From contig NZ_CP024123.1 of the NCBI RefSeq assembly GCF_002736105.1, positions 2,472,001 through 2,536,000 of the forward strand: 64,000 nt of DNA, given 5' to 3'. Numbering within the stretch: position 1 is the first letter of the stretch; every line of letters begins with the position of its first letter. Below are positions 35,635-43,788 of this stretch, piece after piece. Made by a program: the position numbers and the translations under genes. Under the pieces are notes generated by a model. It ran no database searches, was not told the origin of the DNA, and saw only the letters and a program-made list of their open reading frames with translations. This DNA is from Solibacillus sp. R5-41. Its GTDB lineage: Bacteria > Bacillota > Bacilli > Bacillales_A > Planococcaceae.

Positions 35635-35826
35635 CTATTTATAAGGAATTCCTAGAGGTTTTACATGGGCATCATATAACTTTGCCCAATCACTATTCCC
35701 CATTTTTACGTATACATTACGATGAGCTTGCCAGATTTGTTCAGGAGTTGCATTTTTAACTGCTGCTTTTTCAGTATTTGTACCTACTATATTTTTTAAT
35801 TCCTTTTGTATAGCATTATTAATTGT
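35635..35826 (-). pseudogene. C-terminal fragment of a polymorphic toxin
   Basis: An open frame of about 62 codons without start codon or ribosome site encodes NATPEQIWQAHRNVYVKMG and ends YDAHVKPLGIPYK. It reads like the C-terminal tip of a toxin domain of LXG/WXG-type proteins. Its left side joins abruptly to the end of the gene at 35819, overlapping eight bases in another frame. It is the scar of a deleted toxin beside a surviving immunity gene. Confidence 0.6.
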
Positions 35827-36076
35827 ATACTTGCTTCAACGCAAACACTCGTTTCACCACTTCTGCTTGTCCATGATAAAACACGCGATGTTTAACGTAT
35901 CCACCTTTTGCTATAGCTCTAAGCGCTGAGGGACAATCTAATCTTCCATATAATTTACTCGGTCGATACCCACCAAAAATACCCGGTGTATCACTTCGAT
36001 ATGGATGCATATCGGCACCAAACAGGGTGAATGTCTTTTTTCTATTTTCAGCACTTTTCTCATTATCTTTATACAT
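35819..36076 (-). CDS. Small Ada-metal-binding-like protein, altered C-terminus
   Basis: 85 residues. FGADMHPYRSDTPGIFGGYR, then YGRLDCPSALRAIAKGGYVK, matches small proteins related to the Ada metal-binding domain. In those the end carries a GYRPC-x-x-C motif. Here the end (FYHGQAEVVKRVF) lacks it, so the last part looks replaced at the toxin junction. It is the last gene of the alkylation-repair group. Confidence 0.6.
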   Translation of the reverse strand: MYKDNEKSAENRKKTFTLFGADMHPYRSDTPGIFGGYRPSKLYGRLDCPSALRAIAKGGYVKHRVFYHGQAEVVKRVFALKQVYN

Positions 36077-36093
36077 GCAATTACTTCCTTTGT

Positions 36094-36912
36094 TTACGGT
36101 TCGAACCCTGTCTGGCTCACATAAATTTGATTTTCCGGAAAGGTTTCTATAAATCTGTTATATACTTTGTTAATAGCTTGAGGTCCATACCATTCTTCTA
36201 AACCAAGTTCGGTGTATTTTTTTTCAATTCCAAGTTTTCTCGTCCGTTTTCCTCCACTGCCATCGCCCATAAAGTAGTCATCAATACATATCCGATCGAC
36301 GAATGGCTTCAATTTCTCAGGAAAATATTCCCCACTTGGTAATATGGGTGCTATCGCCACTTGCGTCGGTATTCCCGCAGCCATTAATTTTTCCAATGTC
36401 TTAAAGCGTGCCTGAATAGGAGGTGCCTCTGGAGTAAAATGTTTACGAATCGTTTCTGAATCCGTTTCAATTGTCATACTTACCCGGACTCTATCTTTTA
36501 AATGCTGCAGCAAATCGATATCTCGACTTACAAGTGGGCTCCTCGTCTGTACTAATAAGAAGTCAGGGGGATCTTCTACCATTACCTTTAGTAGAGATCG
36601 CGTTACTTTTTCCTTATACTCTATTGGTTGATACGGGTCTGTGCTTGATGACATAAAAATGGTTACATTCCCTTTGGCTTTTGCACGATGAAGCTCCTTG
36701 CTTAGTAAATTCGCAGCCCCATTTTTAACATCGACCCAATTTCCCCAATCCCCTTCTCGAAAAAGGGATACAGGCATTTGGCGTACATAACAATAGGAAC
36801 ATCCAAATGAACAGCCTGTATAAGGATTTAGTGAATGAGTATATCCAGAAAGAAAGCCTGTACCTTTATTAAGAATGGTTTTCGGATTTTTATAGAACAA
36901 TTCACTTTTCAT
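36094..36912 (-). CDS. Radical SAM protein, SPL/Rv2578c type
   Basis: 272 residues. The iron-sulfur motif is in GCSFGCSYCYVRQMP (C-x3-C-x2-C), preceded by LSGYTHSLNPYTG. FMSSSTDPYQPIE and VSMTIETDSE are further conserved blocks of SplB-like radical SAM proteins. Its position between Ada-type genes suggests a DNA-repair or nucleic-acid role; the substrate is unknown. Confidence 0.85.
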   Translation of the reverse strand: MKSELFYKNPKTILNKGTGFLSGYTHSLNPYTGCSFGCSYCYVRQMPVSLFREGDWGNWVDVKNGAANLLSKELHRAKAKGNVTIFMSSSTDPYQPIEYKEKVTRSLLKVMVEDPPDFLLVQTRSPLVSRDIDLLQHLKDRVRVSMTIETDSETIRKHFTPEAPPIQARFKTLEKLMAAGIPTQVAIAPILPSGEYFPEKLKPFVDRICIDDYFMGDGSGGKRTRKLGIEKKYTELGLEEWYGPQAINKVYNRFIETFPENQIYVSQTGFEP

Positions 36913-36942
36913 AACGGACCCCCCCTTTCACTTCTTATTTCG

Positions 36943-37482
36943 TCAATAATCACTCATTGCTGGAGAAGTTTTTCTTTCCATTTCCAAAAGCAGTGTCTTC
37001 ATTTCTAATCCACCACGATAGCCAGTTAATGATCCATTTTTCCCCACTACACGATGACAAGGTACGGTGATTAATACTGGATTAGCTCCGATGGCTGCCC
37101 CTACAGCACGAACAGCTGCTGGTTTATTTATATAATTTGCAATGTCGGAATAGGACTTCGTCTGTCCGTATGGAATCTCACAAAGTGCATTCCAGACTGC
37201 AAGCTGGAATGCTGTCCCATTATAATCAAATGGAACAGTAAAGGTTTTCCTTTTTGTTTCTAGATACTCAATAATTTCAACCGCATAGGGTTCAAGCTTT
37301 TCACCATCTTCAATAAGATGACTTCCTGGAAAGCGTTTCTTAGCCCATTCGCACAATTCTTCGTATGGTTTATTCTGTGAACCTACATAGCATAGCCCCT
37401 TAGAGGTTGAAGCAATATAAAATTTCCAATCCTTAATTTCAAGTAAAGACCAAAAAAGGGTTGGTTTGTTGTTTGTTTCCAT
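36943..37482 (-). CDS. ogt: Methylated-DNA-protein cysteine methyltransferase
   Basis: 179 residues. The active site ITVPCHRVVGKNGSLTGYRG and the DNA-binding helix PAAVRAVGAAIGANP are intact. It removes methyl groups from O6-methylguanine by suicide transfer to the Cys. Its ribosome site lies in the last codons of adaA, showing tight coupling, as with adaB in Bacillus. Confidence 0.94.
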   Translation of the reverse strand: METNNKPTLFWSLLEIKDWKFYIASTSKGLCYVGSQNKPYEELCEWAKKRFPGSHLIEDGEKLEPYAVEIIEYLETKRKTFTVPFDYNGTAFQLAVWNALCEIPYGQTKSYSDIANYINKPAAVRAVGAAIGANPVLITVPCHRVVGKNGSLTGYRGGLEMKTLLLEMERKTSPAMSDY

Positions 37483-37483
37483 T

Positions 37484-38104
37484 TTACATTTCCTCCATTT
37501 TACTCATTTGACGAAATTGTGCTGGTGTCTGTCCGGTTTTACTTTTAAATAAGGTAATAAAATAGGGCGTGTTAGCCATACCCACACATATGGCGATATC
37601 CGCAATCGCTTTATTTGTCTGAATCAAATACTCTTTAGCCGCGTTTAATCTAACCTGTTGTATATACTCAACTGGCGTGATGCCTTTAATCTTTTTAAAC
37701 GTTCGATGCAAATGATAGGGACTCCCATGAGCAATATCTGATAGCGTTTCTAGCGTTAATTTTTCTGTAAAATTTTTATCAATGTATTCTGTGATAAGTA
37801 TCACCCATTCACTTTCAGGCAATCTCACATTAGTAGGCTTACAACGTTTACAAGGTCGGAAATTTGCACGAAGAGCTTGTTCTGCGTTTGGAAAAATGCA
37901 TACATTTTCTTTTTTCGGAACGCGAGATTTGCATGACGGTTTACAGAAGATTCCTGTGGTCTTTACAGCATAGAAAAATTGATTATTGTACGAAGCATCA
38001 TTGTCTATAATTGCTTGCCACTTTTCATTTGTCATCATGTCCACGTCATTCAAAATTGTTTGATCATGACGCTCTTGTAATTTATTATTGATGCTATCCG
38101 ACAT
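37484..38104 (-). CDS. adaA: AdaA: methylphosphotriester-sensing activator
   Basis: 206 residues. The Ada metal-binding domain (AVKTTGIFCKPSCKSRVPKK, FRPCKRCKP) gives four zinc cysteines, the first being the methyl acceptor. The AraC-type HTH follows (LSDIAHGSPYHLHRTFKKI, AICVGMANTPYFITLFK). When methylated it activates the alkylation response. First gene of a coupled operon with ogt. Confidence 0.93.
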   Translation of the reverse strand: MSDSINNKLQERHDQTILNDVDMMTNEKWQAIIDNDASYNNQFFYAVKTTGIFCKPSCKSRVPKKENVCIFPNAEQALRANFRPCKRCKPTNVRLPESEWVILITEYIDKNFTEKLTLETLSDIAHGSPYHLHRTFKKIKGITPVEYIQQVRLNAAKEYLIQTNKAIADIAICVGMANTPYFITLFKSKTGQTPAQFRQMSKMEEM

Positions 38105-38167
38105 TTATCTCACCTCTCCTTACAATATACTCCCTAAAAATTCAGAATGGACAATTCTAGGAATGAA

Positions 38168-38190
38168 ATAGCAAGATATTGAAATTTAAT
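38168..38190. promoter_or_regulatory. Candidate AdaA box, copy 1
   Basis: AGCAAGATATTGAAATTTAAT lies between the oxygenase stop and adaA. It matches the site at 38988 at 18 of 23 positions and resembles the AAAGC-type Ada boxes of other bacteria. It is oriented away from adaA. Confidence 0.4.
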
Positions 38191-38192
38191 AT

Positions 38193-38906
38193 TTACTTGG
38201 AATCATGAAAAATGATTCCAAGACCGTATCGTTCTCCAGAAGTAATCGTACTTACTCCGTGACGAACCGTATTTTTATAATATCCTTTTTTCCCTAGAGC
38301 AGGTCTATGGTTAGTAGGAAAGATCAGCGCGTCACCTTGTTCCAAAGTAATCACATGCCCCCTACTCTGAGCACGAGGAATTTGTTCCACTAATAGGGAT
38401 TCACCACCCGTATAGTCTTTATTCCGTTGATTTAATACAAACACTACTTGAAATGGGAAAAACACGTCTCCATATAAATCCTGGTGCAAGCAATTAAACC
38501 CGCCTTTTTCATACTTTAAAATTAAGGGTGTTGGTCTAGTTTGTTCATATTCTTCACATGTTTTCAAAAAATCTTGAAGACGTTCTGGAAACTGTTCTGG
38601 TTTATTTAAATAACCCAACCATCGATTTGCTGTTTTAGCTAACTCTGGATAAAAGGATTCTCTTAAACTTTGGATGATTTCGGGTAATGGATAGGAAAAG
38701 TATTTGTACTCCCCATTCCCAAAGCGATATCTCGTCATATTGATTGTCGTTCTGTATGATTCTTCTTCACTATAAAGTTCTATGAAGGAGTCACATTCAT
38801 CTTTTGTTAATATTGCTGGAAGCCTTGCAAATCCTTGCTTATCTAATTCGTTTTGAATTGAATCCCAATTTAAGCCTTTAACACGTGTTTTTATATCTCG
38901 AACCAT
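38193..38906 (-). CDS. 2OG-Fe(II) oxygenase linked to Ada
   Basis: 237 residues behind AGGGAGG. The metal and cosubstrate residues can be seen: HQDLYGDVFFPFQ gives H-x-D, and KNTVRHGVSTI gives the distal His with an Arg before it. The family occurs beside ada genes and is distinct from AlkB. Oxidative dealkylation or protein hydroxylation is possible. It lies upstream of adaA on the same strand. Confidence 0.88.
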   Translation of the reverse strand: MVRDIKTRVKGLNWDSIQNELDKQGFARLPAILTKDECDSFIELYSEEESYRTTINMTRYRFGNGEYKYFSYPLPEIIQSLRESFYPELAKTANRWLGYLNKPEQFPERLQDFLKTCEEYEQTRPTPLILKYEKGGFNCLHQDLYGDVFFPFQVVFVLNQRNKDYTGGESLLVEQIPRAQSRGHVITLEQGDALIFPTNHRPALGKKGYYKNTVRHGVSTITSGERYGLGIIFHDSK

Positions 38907-38987
38907 TTTTATACCTCCCTATTTAGCATTCTTGATAACTAACACTATAACCTCATAAATAGAAAAAAATAAGGTATTTAGAATGTA

Positions 38988-39010
38988 AAAGCAAGATAAC
39001 GAAATTAATT
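38988..39010. promoter_or_regulatory. Candidate AdaA box, copy 2
   Basis: AAAGCAAGATAACGAAATT lies between the divergent oxygenase and alkA genes, where one box could serve both. It is the closer match to known Ada boxes. No other gene lies in 38907-39114. Confidence 0.45.
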
Positions 39011-39114
39011 GAAATTATTATATGATAAAGTAAAACTTCAACAAGTGTGAGTTTTCCATCAAATTATTTTGTGTATAGTATAGAAGATAGTTTTAAGATG
39101 AGGAGAATGAAAAA

Positions 39115-40026
39115 GTGAAATGGCATGAAATCCATGATGATATTATTATTACATTACCTGATGAGTTTGACATGAATGCAAACCTAGGCTACTTAACAAG
39201 GGCAAAAAATGAATGCATGTATGAAATTGAGAACGGTATCATTACAAGAGTCATAGCCATTGGGGGAATTCGGTCCTTGGTACAGGTAAGAGTAATCGAT
39301 AATAAACAAATGATTATTCAGTTCTTAAATGATTCTAGGCCCACTGATGCGTGGCAACGAGAAGAGATTGTAAAATATATTCGTGAATGGTTTGATCTTG
39401 ATAACGATTTAACCCCATTTTATGAAATGGCAAAAGTAGATCCAATACTTAAAATGCCTGCCCGAAAATTCTATGGATTGCGAGTCGTAGGCATTCCCGA
39501 CTTATTTGAAGCTTTATGTTGGGGAGTTTTAGGGCAACAAATTAACTTAGCATTCGCGTACTCCTTAAAGAAGCAATTTGTAGAAGGATTTGGCGATGCT
39601 ATCGAGTGGAATGGAAAAAAATATTGGGTGTTCCCACCGTACGAACGAATTGCATCGTTAACCGCTGCTGACCTAGCAGATATTAAAATGACGGTAAAAA
39701 AAAGTGAATATATTATTGGAATTGCCAAGTTAATGGCAAGTGGAGAATTATCGAAGGAGAAATTAATGCAAATGAACTTCAAAGATGCTGAAAAAAACTT
39801 AACTAAAATACGAGGCATCGGTCCTTGGACAGCCAATTATGTTCTAATGCGCTGTCTCAGGTTCCAATCAGCTTTTCCAATCGATGATGTGGGCCTTATT
39901 AATTCGATAAAAGTAATGCGTAATATGGACCGAAAGCCTACGAAGGATGAAATCTTAGAATTATCGTTTCCATGGAAAAACTGGGAATCATACGCTACCT
40001 TTTATTTATGGCGTGTCCTTTACTGA
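39115..40026 (+). CDS. alkA: DNA-3-methyladenine glycosylase AlkA
   Basis: 303 residues from a GTG behind AGGAG. The helix-hairpin-helix and GPD motif are in LTKIRGIGPWTANYVLMRC, and the catalytic Asp in AFPIDDVGL. The N-terminal domain is of the AlkA type. It excises alkylated bases. Divergent from the oxygenase, it completes the adaptive-response cluster. Confidence 0.93.
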   Translation: MKWHEIHDDIIITLPDEFDMNANLGYLTRAKNECMYEIENGIITRVIAIGGIRSLVQVRVIDNKQMIIQFLNDSRPTDAWQREEIVKYIREWFDLDNDLTPFYEMAKVDPILKMPARKFYGLRVVGIPDLFEALCWGVLGQQINLAFAYSLKKQFVEGFGDAIEWNGKKYWVFPPYERIASLTAADLADIKMTVKKSEYIIGIAKLMASGELSKEKLMQMNFKDAEKNLTKIRGIGPWTANYVLMRCLRFQSAFPIDDVGLINSIKVMRNMDRKPTKDEILELSFPWKNWESYATFYLWRVLY

Positions 40027-40084
40027 ATAATTATAACTTATACAGGAATGTACTCAAAATAATAGAATGACCTTAAAAACTTAA

Positions 40085-40333
40085 TCCCTTTAATTCTGTA
40101 ATGGAAATTGTTCTAGAATATCAATTGTGCCCCTGAATATTCAGTCAAATAAAAGTAGTTCGTTCCAAGTCAGATAAAATTTCATGCTGCCTACTCGTTT
40201 TAATTCCTTTTAAACGAGTAGAACGCCCTTCATCTTGAATCTTCAACCATGATTTATAATCTAAGCAAATTCCTGAACCTCGACCTTGTTTAATCCACTT
40301 CTTAATTTCAAATGTCCTTATTCTTTTCGACAT
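40085..40333 (-). pseudogene. N-terminal remnant of Tn7-like TnsA endonuclease
   Basis: The frame starts MSKRIRTFEIKKWIKQGRG and continues to GRSTRLKGIKTSRQHEILSD, the N-terminus of TnsA-like transposon endonucleases. After ERTTF one base shift is needed to follow FYLTEYSG, and stops then break the rest. The catalytic domain is gone. No TnsB, TnsC or transposon ends were recognised nearby. Confidence 0.7.
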
Positions 40334-40404
40334 AAAAACATCCCTTTAGATTATCATATCCAAAGGGTAAAACGGTGCATCTTTAGTTCAAATCTACACT
40401 TCCT

Positions 40405-40445
40405 TGTTCAACTAACCTTCCCCGTTAGTTCAAGAAGAAAATAGT
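40405..40445. repeat. Array repeat copy 3 (single unit)
   Basis: TTCAACTAACCTTCCCCG, then TTAGTTCAAGAAG. One palindromic unit, directly downstream of the VOC gene stop. Confidence 0.75.
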
Positions 40446-40450
40446 TCTTT

Positions 40451-40873
40451 CTATTGCGTAGTTAGATATTTTTCTTTGAAAATTGGACTTAATTCACTCC
40501 ACACATCAAATTTATTACCATCTAAATCAAAGAAAACAAAGTTCCTTCCAGAGTGTCCTCTGTTTTCAATTTCGCCAACTCTTATTTCTTTATCGGTAAA
40601 ATCTCTATGTATTGCCTCTAATGCATTTAGTCCATTAACTTCAAATGTTATAGAAAAACGTTCTACACCATAACAATCATAAAAGTTAGAACTTTGATTT
40701 TCTTTAGATTTAACAAGAAAAATACTTTGGTTTGCAAAATTAAGAATTGCTTTGTCTTCGTCTTTATAGCTTAACTCTGCCCCCAAATTGTTAACATACC
40801 ATTCATAAGAATTTTCTACATTAGTTACTGGAATATAAGTAGTTCCAACTCTTAACAACTTTTCACTCATTCT
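40451..40873 (-). CDS. VOC/glyoxalase-family protein
   Basis: 140 residues behind GGAAGGGG. Two beta-alpha-beta-beta-beta halves are visible, with TYIPVTNVENSYEWYVNNLG and FVFFDLDGNKFDVW. Only some of the usual metal ligands are apparent. Relatives include glyoxalase- and bleomycin-resistance-like proteins. Substrate unknown. First gene of the repeat-dense part of the array. Confidence 0.85.
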   Translation of the reverse strand, partial: RMSEKLLRVGTTYIPVTNVENSYEWYVNNLGAELSYKDEDKAILNFANQSIFLVKSKENQSSNFYDCYGVERFSITFEVNGLNALEAIHRDFTDKEIRVGEIENRGHSGRNFVFFDLDGNKFDVWSELSPIFKEKYLTTQ

Positions 40874-41090
40874 ATCGACCCCTTCCAATATCTTTTAAAA
40901 ATAATTTAATTGCCGAAAAACGTGATATCTTTCCCGAACAATTGATATTATACCTTCGGAAAAAAATTTTGAGTCATTAGATAAAGCTTTATCGCGCCAT
41001 TATTGTGAATAAGCATACCTTTTTTCAGATGCCTAATTTTACCCTTAGGGATAAATACAAAACAGGCTACTGTAATAGCCTGTTATTTTC

Positions 41091-42107
41091 TTAAACCATC
41101 AAAGGTTTGGTTTTCATTTCATAGATTTTTTGGAGAGTATGGACATACTTTGTCTTCTCGTCATAAGTCTCTGTGTGGATATATCCCTCTACAAGCCTGT
41201 ACCCAAATACGAGAAGGATTATCTCGTAGACACAATGATCGGTGATTCGGGATACATCCACATACTCCGAAAAGCCTTTGTAATACGCAGGGATGCATCT
41301 CTGGTAATTTTCAACCATGTTATCGATATCCCCTTCATCTGCGATCAGGCTTGCGAGATCCTCGCCTAGGTAGCCCCATCCGCTAGTATCCCAATCGATA
41401 AGTGCGAATTTCCCTTTAGCATAGATAAGATTGGTTACCCAAAAGTCTCGGTGACATAGCACGAGGGGCAATTTTTCAATACGGGTGAATATCTCGTCTG
41501 CTTTCTCATCGATACCGATGAGCATTTGCCGCACGTGCAGGGGCAATTCGCAGTCATTCGATCGTATATAATCGTAGACGACTGGCCATGACCGGTAATG
41601 CAAATACGTATTCTTCATGAAATCCGGATGGCTCAAGTTAGTCAGGCTCTGCAGCACGGCGGGTTGCTCCTCATACAGCTTGCCTTGAAAGCGCCCTAAC
41701 TCCAACGCGGCCTCTTCATACATGTCACTGGTCAAGTCTAAACCAGTTACGCCATCGATATATTCCAGCCACAGATGGTATTCATTATCTTCGGCGTTGA
41801 ACTCAGAGTGATAACATATCGGCCAACGGAGGGCTTGCGAGAAAGTCGATCCTAAGTCAGACGAATAGAGATCATATTCCCGACGCCATGAACCCGGATC
41901 GCCGTAACGCTCCCATTTTTTCTGGATTTTCAGCACTATACGGTAAGGCAATTTTTCACCATCCACGGTTTCGGCGATCCCCGTTATCAGGTACACATTC
42001 CCCACAGTTCCGCCCTGTAACGGCGTAGTTTGGAAGTCAGTAGAGATGATATTCGTTTTGAATCGTTGGTTTAAAGCATAAATCAGCTGTTCAAGTTCAA
42101 TATTCAT
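41091..42107 (-). CDS. APH/choline-kinase-family phosphotransferase
   Basis: 338 residues. LPLVLCHRDFWVTNLIYAKG is the catalytic loop and FALIDWDTSGWGYLGEDLAS the metal loop. The substrate could be an antibiotic, an amino sugar or another small molecule. The gene is visibly richer in G and C than its neighbours, which suggests recent acquisition. Confidence 0.85.
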   Translation of the reverse strand: MNIELEQLIYALNQRFKTNIISTDFQTTPLQGGTVGNVYLITGIAETVDGEKLPYRIVLKIQKKWERYGDPGSWRREYDLYSSDLGSTFSQALRWPICYHSEFNAEDNEYHLWLEYIDGVTGLDLTSDMYEEAALELGRFQGKLYEEQPAVLQSLTNLSHPDFMKNTYLHYRSWPVVYDYIRSNDCELPLHVRQMLIGIDEKADEIFTRIEKLPLVLCHRDFWVTNLIYAKGKFALIDWDTSGWGYLGEDLASLIADEGDIDNMVENYQRCIPAYYKGFSEYVDVSRITDHCVYEIILLVFGYRLVEGYIHTETYDEKTKYVHTLQKIYEMKTKPLMV

Positions 42108-42365
42108 TTATTCCTCCATTTTCTTCTTAGTCGACTAGGTAGCACATATTATCCTGGATATACTCGTTATCATGTTATGGGGCATAGATACATCAAGTTA
42201 ACATGATTTTCTTATAGCGAATCTTTTTGAATAAACATCCTTTATTGTATAATTTTAACAGATAAACATTTACACTCATATGTTTTATTTTTATAAGGAA
42301 ATTAAAGTTTTTCTTTCTTTAAACCTTATAAGTGAAAATCCTTCACTATAAATATCGTTTTTTTT

Positions 42366-42510
42366 TGAAGAGGGTTGTTCAATTATTTGGCCCGATTGTT
42401 GAACAAAAGTTAAAACAACGCTCTTCAACTAATCTGCCTCGTTAGTTTAATAAAGAAAAAAAGAGCTGCATACTCAATGATCTTCAAGAAAAGCCCCCCG
42501 TTAGTGTAAA
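42366..42510. repeat. Array repeat copy 4 (long form)
   Basis: All blocks are present: a GGCCCGATTGTTGAACAA leader, the first unit, AAGAGCTGC hairpin remains and the second unit ending CCCCCCGTTAGTG. 42108-42365 contains no gene. Confidence 0.8.
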
Positions 42511-42547
42511 CCCCCATAAATGATCAGTCTAAAATCTATTCTACACT

Positions 42548-42724
42548 TTAATCCAAACTGAATAATTTCGAAATGATTTCATCACTTCCTGGAGAAAACA
42601 TAAATATTGAAAACGAAATACATAATAGTCCAGCAAATACTAAACTAATCTTTTTACCCCCAATCAGCCCCTTAATTACCAAAAATAAACCTACAAATAA
42701 TATTAAGAAATACCAAAAGCCCAT
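42548..42724 (-). CDS. 58-residue membrane protein in an array cassette
   Basis: Starts MGFWYFLILFVGLFLVIKG and has a second membrane segment (ISLVFAGLLCISFSIFMF). The ribosome site GGGGGGAG is part of the adjoining repeat. The gene fills the space between two repeats and is missed by a 60-codon cut-off. Function unknown. Confidence 0.65.
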   Translation of the reverse strand: MGFWYFLILFVGLFLVIKGLIGGKKISLVFAGLLCISFSIFMFSPGSDEIISKLFSLD

Positions 42725-42730
42725 AATTTC

Positions 42731-42765
42731 TCCCCCCTTAGTTTAAGTACAATTATTCACAAACT
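42731..42765. repeat. Array repeat copy 5 (tail variant)
   Basis: CCCCCCTTAGTTTAAGTAC followed by an AATTATTCAC tail. It directly precedes the 58-codon gene on the minus strand and supplies its ribosome site. Confidence 0.7.
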
Positions 42766-42961
42766 ATATGTAATCGTTAGTCGAACTTTTAAACTAACCT
42801 TAAAAGGATGCCAGCCTCATTTCAATAAATTAAAAAAGTAGGGAACATATTTAAGTAGTTCAGATAACACAGAGAATAACCAAAATAACCGATTAAATAA
42901 CAGTGTATTTAGCAAAAAAACGTTGGGACATACCAAACGTTTTTTAACATCACTCATTTAC

Positions 42962-43522
42962 CTATAAATGGAATTCCCTCTTAACTATCTTGGCTACTTC
43001 TTCAGCAGTTAAGTTTGTATTGTTAATCTTAATATAGTTTTGGAATATGATTTCACCTTCTAACGAATTTAATCTATGTTTCTCCATTGTGCATTTTAAG
43101 TCATTCTCAGACCATTCAATATCTCTTTTTTTAGGCTTGTGTTCAAGCCTATTTGGGGTTTTATTTCGCTCAAGTCTCTCTTCTAAGTCTGCCTCCAATT
43201 CTACATAGTAAACAGTGCCTCCTCTAGACTCGAAAAGCTGGGAGATTCGCTTAACATAATCCCAATCCGACTCCAAATTAAACGCCCAGACATAAGTAAA
43301 GACCATTCCATACAGATTACTCTTTGAAACCTCTTCGAAAATCTCCTGACGAAACAAATTTACTAATCTTTTCCCTTCTTTTGTACTGTAATCAAAAAAA
43401 TGATTAACTAAATCAATCGTCATATGGTTATGAAAAAGTTTCAAATCTGTTATTTTTGCTAGCTCCTGTCCAACTGTCATTTTACCAACTGCTTGTGGAC
43501 CAAATATATGAACAAATTTCAT
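42962..43522 (-). CDS. P-loop nucleoside/shikimate-kinase-like protein
   Basis: 186 residues from the ATG after AGGAGGG; the upstream 31 codons are discarded. IFGPQAVGKMTVGQEL is the Walker A motif. ELEADLEERLERNKTPNR resembles the lid of small kinases. Substrate unknown. Single gene between repeats. Confidence 0.8.
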   Translation of the reverse strand: MKFVHIFGPQAVGKMTVGQELAKITDLKLFHNHMTIDLVNHFFDYSTKEGKRLVNLFRQEIFEEVSKSNLYGMVFTYVWAFNLESDWDYVKRISQLFESRGGTVYYVELEADLEERLERNKTPNRLEHKPKKRDIEWSENDLKCTMEKHRLNSLEGEIIFQNYIKINNTNLTAEEVAKIVKREFHL

Positions 43523-43654
43523 AAAACTCCCTCCTAAGAAAATATTAAATAACTTTAGCAATCCAATTGTACTTATTAGGCAATTCTGCCCCTTTAACTC
43601 CATAGCAATAGCCATTTATTTTATTAATTTATTCTCTTTCAAAAGGAAAAATCC

Positions 43655-43750
43655 TTCTTGCTCTAACCTACTCCTTTAATTCAATAAGAAAAAAAGAGCT
43701 GCATAGGCAACTCAATAGTCTTCAAGTAAAGCTCCCCGTTAGTTGAATAG
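43655..43750. repeat. Array repeat copy 6 (full)
   Basis: First unit degenerate, then GAGCTGC and GCAACTC hairpin arms, then second unit GCTCCCCGTTAGTTGAAT. Confidence 0.8.
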
Positions 43751-43788
43751 GAACGTCAACTAACTTATTTCATTTACAATTCACTTTA

